From Chromera velia (Eukaryota; Sar; Chromeraceae): a stretch of 22,911 nucleotides of DNA. This document shows positions 19,674 through 22,911 of the stretch, piece by piece. Within the stretch, counting starts at the first letter, position 1. Each line of letters begins with the position of its first letter. The notes beneath the pieces were generated by a model. That model worked only from the letters and a program-made list of their open reading frames with translations, did no database searches and had not been told where the DNA came from. A program made the translations under genes and the position numbers. The stretch covers positions 1-22,911 of the forward strand of contig JAHBMJ010000812.1 of the NCBI GenBank assembly GCA_018398765.1, written 5' to 3'.

Positions 19674-20390
19674 TTCTACCAGAAAATGTATATGCACATG
19701 CAGCTGGGCATCGAACGGCCAGGGGCCAGGGCGCGTTGACGGGCAGGGCCGCGCGCCGCAAGCAAAGCAAGCGAACAACACATGGAGTCACGCAACACTG
19801 TATGGCGGTCGGATTAATTAATTGGGGGAATGTTTTGTTCCTCCTGTCCGGCCACCTTATGGCGTCCAGACAGAAGGTAAAGCGAGGATAAGAACCTTAG
19901 GAAGATCTAGAGAAGGAACGTGAGTAACACTAACTCAAGTAGCACCTTACAGGTTCACATAAACCAGGTCTCAATCCTATTTTAACTCTAAGAGGTCCTA
20001 TTGAGCTTTGTCTTCAGACTTCCAACTCAATAGATTCATGCAATATGATTCACTGACTTCGGCTGACTTCAATTTGAACCTGCCGTAGGATGTTGCTCAG
20101 ACAACATGTTGCTAAAGAGGCCAAACGTAGGCTTGCATAGATGAGCAGAGCCTCGAGTGCGACACATATTGGCAGACTGCATATACGCATAGCGGCGGAG
20201 CATGACGTCGGCATGCGGGCTCATTCAGATACAGCGCATGCGAGGGTCCAGAGGGCGGTGCCACAGGGTAAGACTCCATCTGACGTAAGTAAGCTTGCGA
20301 ACAGCCCTGGAAAGCAAGAAAAATAAGAACTTCACGATTGACGCATACCGGCCAGCCAATCAGGCAGTCACGCTGACCCCCCCCCCCCCC

Positions 20391-20411
20391 NNNNNNNNNN
20401 NNNNNNNNNNN
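20391..20411. other. Assembly gap of 21 N between C runs
   Basis: The gap is flanked on both sides by runs of C and starts 41 bp before the transposon. The placement and true length of the sequence between the C runs are unknown. Confidence 0.95.
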
Positions 20412-20451
20412 CCCCCCCCACGGGAAAAGCTGCAGAACCCCCTCTCCCCTA

Positions 20452-21448
20452 CTAGGGTATGACACTCTACGGACGATCCCTAACTACATGTGTGGTTCCT
20501 ACAACTTTTTTGATGAAAAAATAAAACTTTAACCCAATTTACAAACTTTAAAAAGCAAAAGAACCCTAAAGAACCACTAATTAGAATATAGGTCTAAGGT
20601 TTAAGTAAGTTCTAAGTGGTTATAGTTGGTTCTGAGGTCGGTGTTACTTCCGGTTCTGGTCATTGGTTCATGAACCGAATGAACAGAGACAAGAACTATT
20701 AAAACTTTTCTGAACCAGAAGGACCCCAATCAAAACCGTGAGAACCGGGCTTGAACCATCCAAACCAAGCTCTCAACTGATGATTTAGCTCTCCATGATC
20801 GATCAGACTCATGTATGACGGTCAATTAAAGTTATGCATGACTAGACAAATGACATAAATGATCTCAGTCAGTCTCAGATGGTTAAATGAAGCAGAATGA
20901 ATCGATTTCATATGAATTGACTACCGTTTCAGCAAGCGAAAATTCCAATGCTGTTATTTTTTCTCCTTTGACAATGCACCGTTTATGTATGCCTCAATTA
21001 GACGACATTCCGATCAGTGGTATTTTTTTTTTGGTTCATGAGGCCGTTGTAGTTGAAGATGGTCTGAGAGTTGAGACTGAAGAGCTTGCAATGCCACATC
21101 TTGAGACAGCCTTTCAAGAGTTAGAAGAGCAGTCTGAGGACAACTAAATGCATAGAAAGTGCACAGAAAGTTGGTTCTTGTCGGTTCCAGCCAGTTCAAG
21201 TGAGTTCTGTTTTGAGTTCCTGAACCACCCTTCTAGATATTTTGGAACTTTACCTGGCACCTAACAGTTTTCTTACCAGAACTGAAAAGATTTACAAGCT
21301 AGTGACTCTATTTATGTTGCAATGTGGTTCTTTTTGGTTCAGAACCACAAAAGACATACTTTTAGAGTGTAGGTTTTTGTTTAAAACCCTAGGGGGGGGA
21401 GGTTATAATTAATTTTTATTTTTTTAATTTTTTAGTGTCATACCCTAG
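20452..21448. mobile_element. hAT-like non-autonomous DNA transposon, 997 bp
   Basis: The element is bounded by 15-bp perfect inverted repeats, CTAGGGTATGACACT at 20452-20466 and its reverse complement at 21434-21448. It is flanked on both sides by the direct repeat CTCCCCTA (20444-20451 and 21449-21456), an exact 8-bp target duplication. Eight-base duplications are typical of hAT elements, whose termini are often close to CAGGG or TAGGG, and the subterminal regions carry many GGTTC/GAACC motifs in both orientations, as expected for transposase binding. The interior is AT-rich and contains only one short ORF, so it depends on a transposase elsewhere. The intact ends suggest fairly recent insertion. 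P-type elements also make 8-bp duplications, so the superfamily is inferred. Confidence 0.85.
20887..21147 (+). CDS. Short ORF inside the transposon, unknown
   Basis: An 86-residue frame starting at ATG in the middle of the element, with a non-repetitive composition: MPQLDDIPISGIFFLVHEAV then VVEDGLRVETEELAMP and an acidic end (ELEEQSEDN). It could be a decayed transposase exon, a captured host exon or chance. A poly-T run at 21023-21032 lies inside it. An acceptor-like ACCGTTTCAG at about 20923-20932 could mark an exon start. I recognise no hAT transposase motif. Confidence 0.3.
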   Translation: MKQNESISYELTTVSASENSNAVIFSPLTMHRLCMPQLDDIPISGIFFLVHEAVVVEDGLRVETEELAMPHLETAFQELEEQSEDN

Positions 21449-21482
21449 CTCCCCTAGGAAAAAAGCCTGGGGATACAGCCTG

Positions 21483-21787
21483 TCACTTTTCGGGGCCACT
21501 GACGCACGCATGCATGGTGACGCGGGTTTATGCATGCTTTTCTAGACCATTTGGGGTGGAATCTTTCCGGGCCCTTTTTTTGGTGAAAGATACCGTGCAT
21601 GCATAGGCTGGGGAATTTTTATTTTGTAAGTGCCCCCCGCTTCACTTTCCGGGGCCACCTGACGCACGCACATTTGGCGCACATTCAGCCTTTCGGGGCC
21701 GGGTTTTTGCTGAAAGACAGTGTGCATGCATGTGGGCTGGGGTATTTCTGTTTTCTAAGTGCCCCCCGCTTTGCTTTCCGGGGCCAC
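21483..21787 (+). repeat. Degenerate tandem repeat, about 130-160 bp unit
   Basis: The motif TCACTTTCCGGGGCCAC-TGACGCACGCA starts near 21483, 21642 and (partly) 21771. Each full unit also contains a GTGCATGCAT motif, GGCTGGGG, a T-rich stretch and TAAGTGCCCCCCGC. There are two full copies and one truncated copy, just right of the transposon. Confidence 0.8.
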
Positions 21788-22257
21788 AGCGGCTAAATTG
21801 GGCCGGTAGCCCGCGGCGTGGGGTGAACTCACGCGTGACCGCGCGAGGCCGCGCGTGCATGGGCCCCGGCACTGTATGCGCGCACTGCGCGCACTAGCTA
21901 GCTCTGTACGTGCATGTCCTGCAGGCCGGGCGCTGAAATGTCCTGTTCTCTTAATTGCGCGCCGACGCTTCATGCATCCACTAGTTCTCCATACCAGTCC
22001 TTAGTCAGATATATACTTCCCCTTCCATCAGACAATTGTCTTGGTGCGCTCTTCAGTAGTCCTCTCCCTTAGCATAGCATTTTATTCGCGTCTTGCTGGA
22101 GGCAGTCTTTTGCTTCTGGTTATCAAAAGACAGTGAGAGACGAGACCCCAGTTCGTGCACGCTGGTTTCGGCGTCTCCTCTCTAACAAGATCCAGAAAGA
22201 GAGCCTGAGAGCTACGGGTCACCGCAAAATTGTCAGAAGGCCGTGAAGAGACGTGAC
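21788..22257. other. GC-rich to mixed sequence, no gene supported
   Basis: The first part is rich in CGCG and GCATGC-like palindromes (GCGCGCACTGCGCGCACTAGCTAGC-like motifs at about 21878-21902). An open minus-strand frame covers 22082-22267, but it lacks convincing splice borders and is not called. Confidence 0.4.
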
Positions 22258-22560
22258 TTAGTGACATCTTGTGTTGCCCCTCCGTCTTCTCTTCTGAGTC
22301 ATCGAGGCTGAGGCTGTGTCTTCGGACTTCTTCTGGATCCCTTCAGACTTCCACAAGTGCCGTCTCCTCTGACTATCGGGCTCGCTGGGCTGCTTTTGGT
22401 AGAGAAAGAAGGGGGAAGGCAAAGGGGACAGGAGGGACTGTGAAAAAGGGTCTTACAGGCGTATCGAGACGCCAAAGAGGGACAGAGGAGGAAGAGAGAT
22501 CAGTCAAGCAATGGCACTCCATCACGTTGACATCCGGGCCTCTCCTGAGGTCAGCTGGGC
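22258..22560 (-). CDS. Last two exons of an unrecognised minus-strand gene (partial)
   Basis: The upstream exon is 22457-22560, after GCATGCATGCAG. It enters with two bases and reads ADLRRGPDVNVMECHCLTDL then SSSSVPLWRLDTP, ending in phase 0 at the donor GTAAGA. A 67-nt intron with a good pyrimidine tract ends in AAAAGCAG. The last exon, 22258-22389, reads PSEPDSQRRRHLWKSEG, IQKKSEDTASASM, TQKRRRRGNTRCH and stops at TAA. The phases match. The upstream exons must lie to the right, beyond or within the minisatellite region; a possible segment (VIREAPLEEQKRANGAPNQ) near 22830-22890 does not join in phase. The donor GTAAGA differs from the GTCAGT/GTGAGT style of the other two genes, which lowers my confidence. 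Confidence 0.4.
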
Positions 22561-22707
22561 CTGCATGCATGCAGGCGGCTGTAGTTTGTTTGCATATCTA
22601 CATCGTGTCGTGGCATCCATTCATCATTGTGCGCATGGGCAGATGCATGCACCACATGAGCATCTGATGGCACTGCGCGACGCAGAACTCCGGCTTGGGA
22701 ACCCCTT

Positions 22708-22816
22708 CTTTGCCTTCCTTCCTTCTTTGCCTTCCTTCCTTCTTTGCCTTCCTTCCTTCTTTGCCTTCCGTCCTTCTTTGCCTTCCTTCCTTCTTTGCCT
22801 TCCGTCCTTCCTTCCT
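22708..22816 (+). repeat. 17-bp minisatellite
   Basis: About six copies of CTTTGCCTTCCTTCCTT with occasional CCGTCC variants. The unit is not a multiple of three and all frames are open, so both strands give long repeat translations (KEGRKAKKEGRQRR on the minus strand). I do not call them coding. Confidence 0.85.
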
Positions 22817-22911
22817 GGCGTCCGCACGTGACCGTTGATTAGGGGCTCCATTCGCCCGTTTCTGTTCTTCCAACGGGGCCTCACGGATCACGTGCGTCCG
22901 CTAACGGACAG

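Larger units (their letters stand above)
19104..20443. other. Upstream region of MKS1, no gene supported
   Basis: This should contain the MKS1 promoter and 5' UTR (to the right of 19103). I see no TATA-like box at a convincing distance and no RFX-type site I can defend. It includes a short duplicated GC-rich motif at 19591-19673 and a hairpin at 19454-19471. The short ORFs here have no recognisable content. Confidence 0.5.

Noticed and set aside
20112-20465. Minus-strand ORF across the N gap
   Set aside because: It runs through undetermined bases and C runs, and has no recognisable content.
22598-22891. Minus-strand Lys/Glu/Arg-rich ORFs
   Set aside because: Mostly translation of the 17-bp minisatellite. 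The short non-repeat start does not join in phase to the exon at 22457-22560.

Overview
This is a nuclear genomic window from a eukaryote with intron-rich genes and very many simple repeats. Exons are short, splice donors read GTCAGT or GTGAGT, acceptors usually read TGCAG, and introns are full of (GT)n, (CT)n, (CA)n, (GTGA)n and (GTCA)n. A Meckel syndrome 1 (MKS1) homologue shows that the organism builds cilia or flagella. The overall style fits a chromerid-like alveolate alga such as Chromera, but that is inference from style, not from a marker gene.

Layout. (1) 1-12921, plus strand: one large gene, open at its 5' end, which I reconstruct from at least 20 exons. Many are micro-exons of 6-45 nt whose lengths are multiples of three and which all read in phase 0. 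The 3' part has larger exons, including one with five copies of a 13-residue repeat. I do not recognise the protein; it is charged, partly helical and mostly disordered. One of its introns (8990-10358) is mostly a (GTCA)n array, that is, the gene's own splice-donor motif amplified. (2) 12922-13815: an AT-rich spacer between two convergent genes. (3) 13816-19103, minus strand: a complete MKS1 gene of six exons and 828 codons plus stop. All splice phases fit, and the exon order follows the animal MKS1/B9 protein from end to end. It has a 14-nt micro-exon and a long charged insert inside the B9 domain. (4) 19104-20443: the upstream region of MKS1, with no gene I can support, a short duplicated motif and an assembly gap. 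(5) 20452-21448: a 997-bp non-autonomous DNA transposon with 15-bp perfect terminal inverted repeats and an 8-bp target-site duplication, hAT-like. (6) 21483-21787: a degenerate tandem repeat of about 130-160 bp. (7) 22258-22560, minus strand: probable last two exons of a further gene that enters from the right, then a 17-bp minisatellite.

The genes do not form an operon or an obvious pathway. MKS1 acts at the ciliary transition zone; whether its convergent neighbour is also ciliary cannot be told from the sequence. The least ordinary parts are the micro-exon architecture, the preference for C at donor position +3, and the splice-donor-like repeat arrays.
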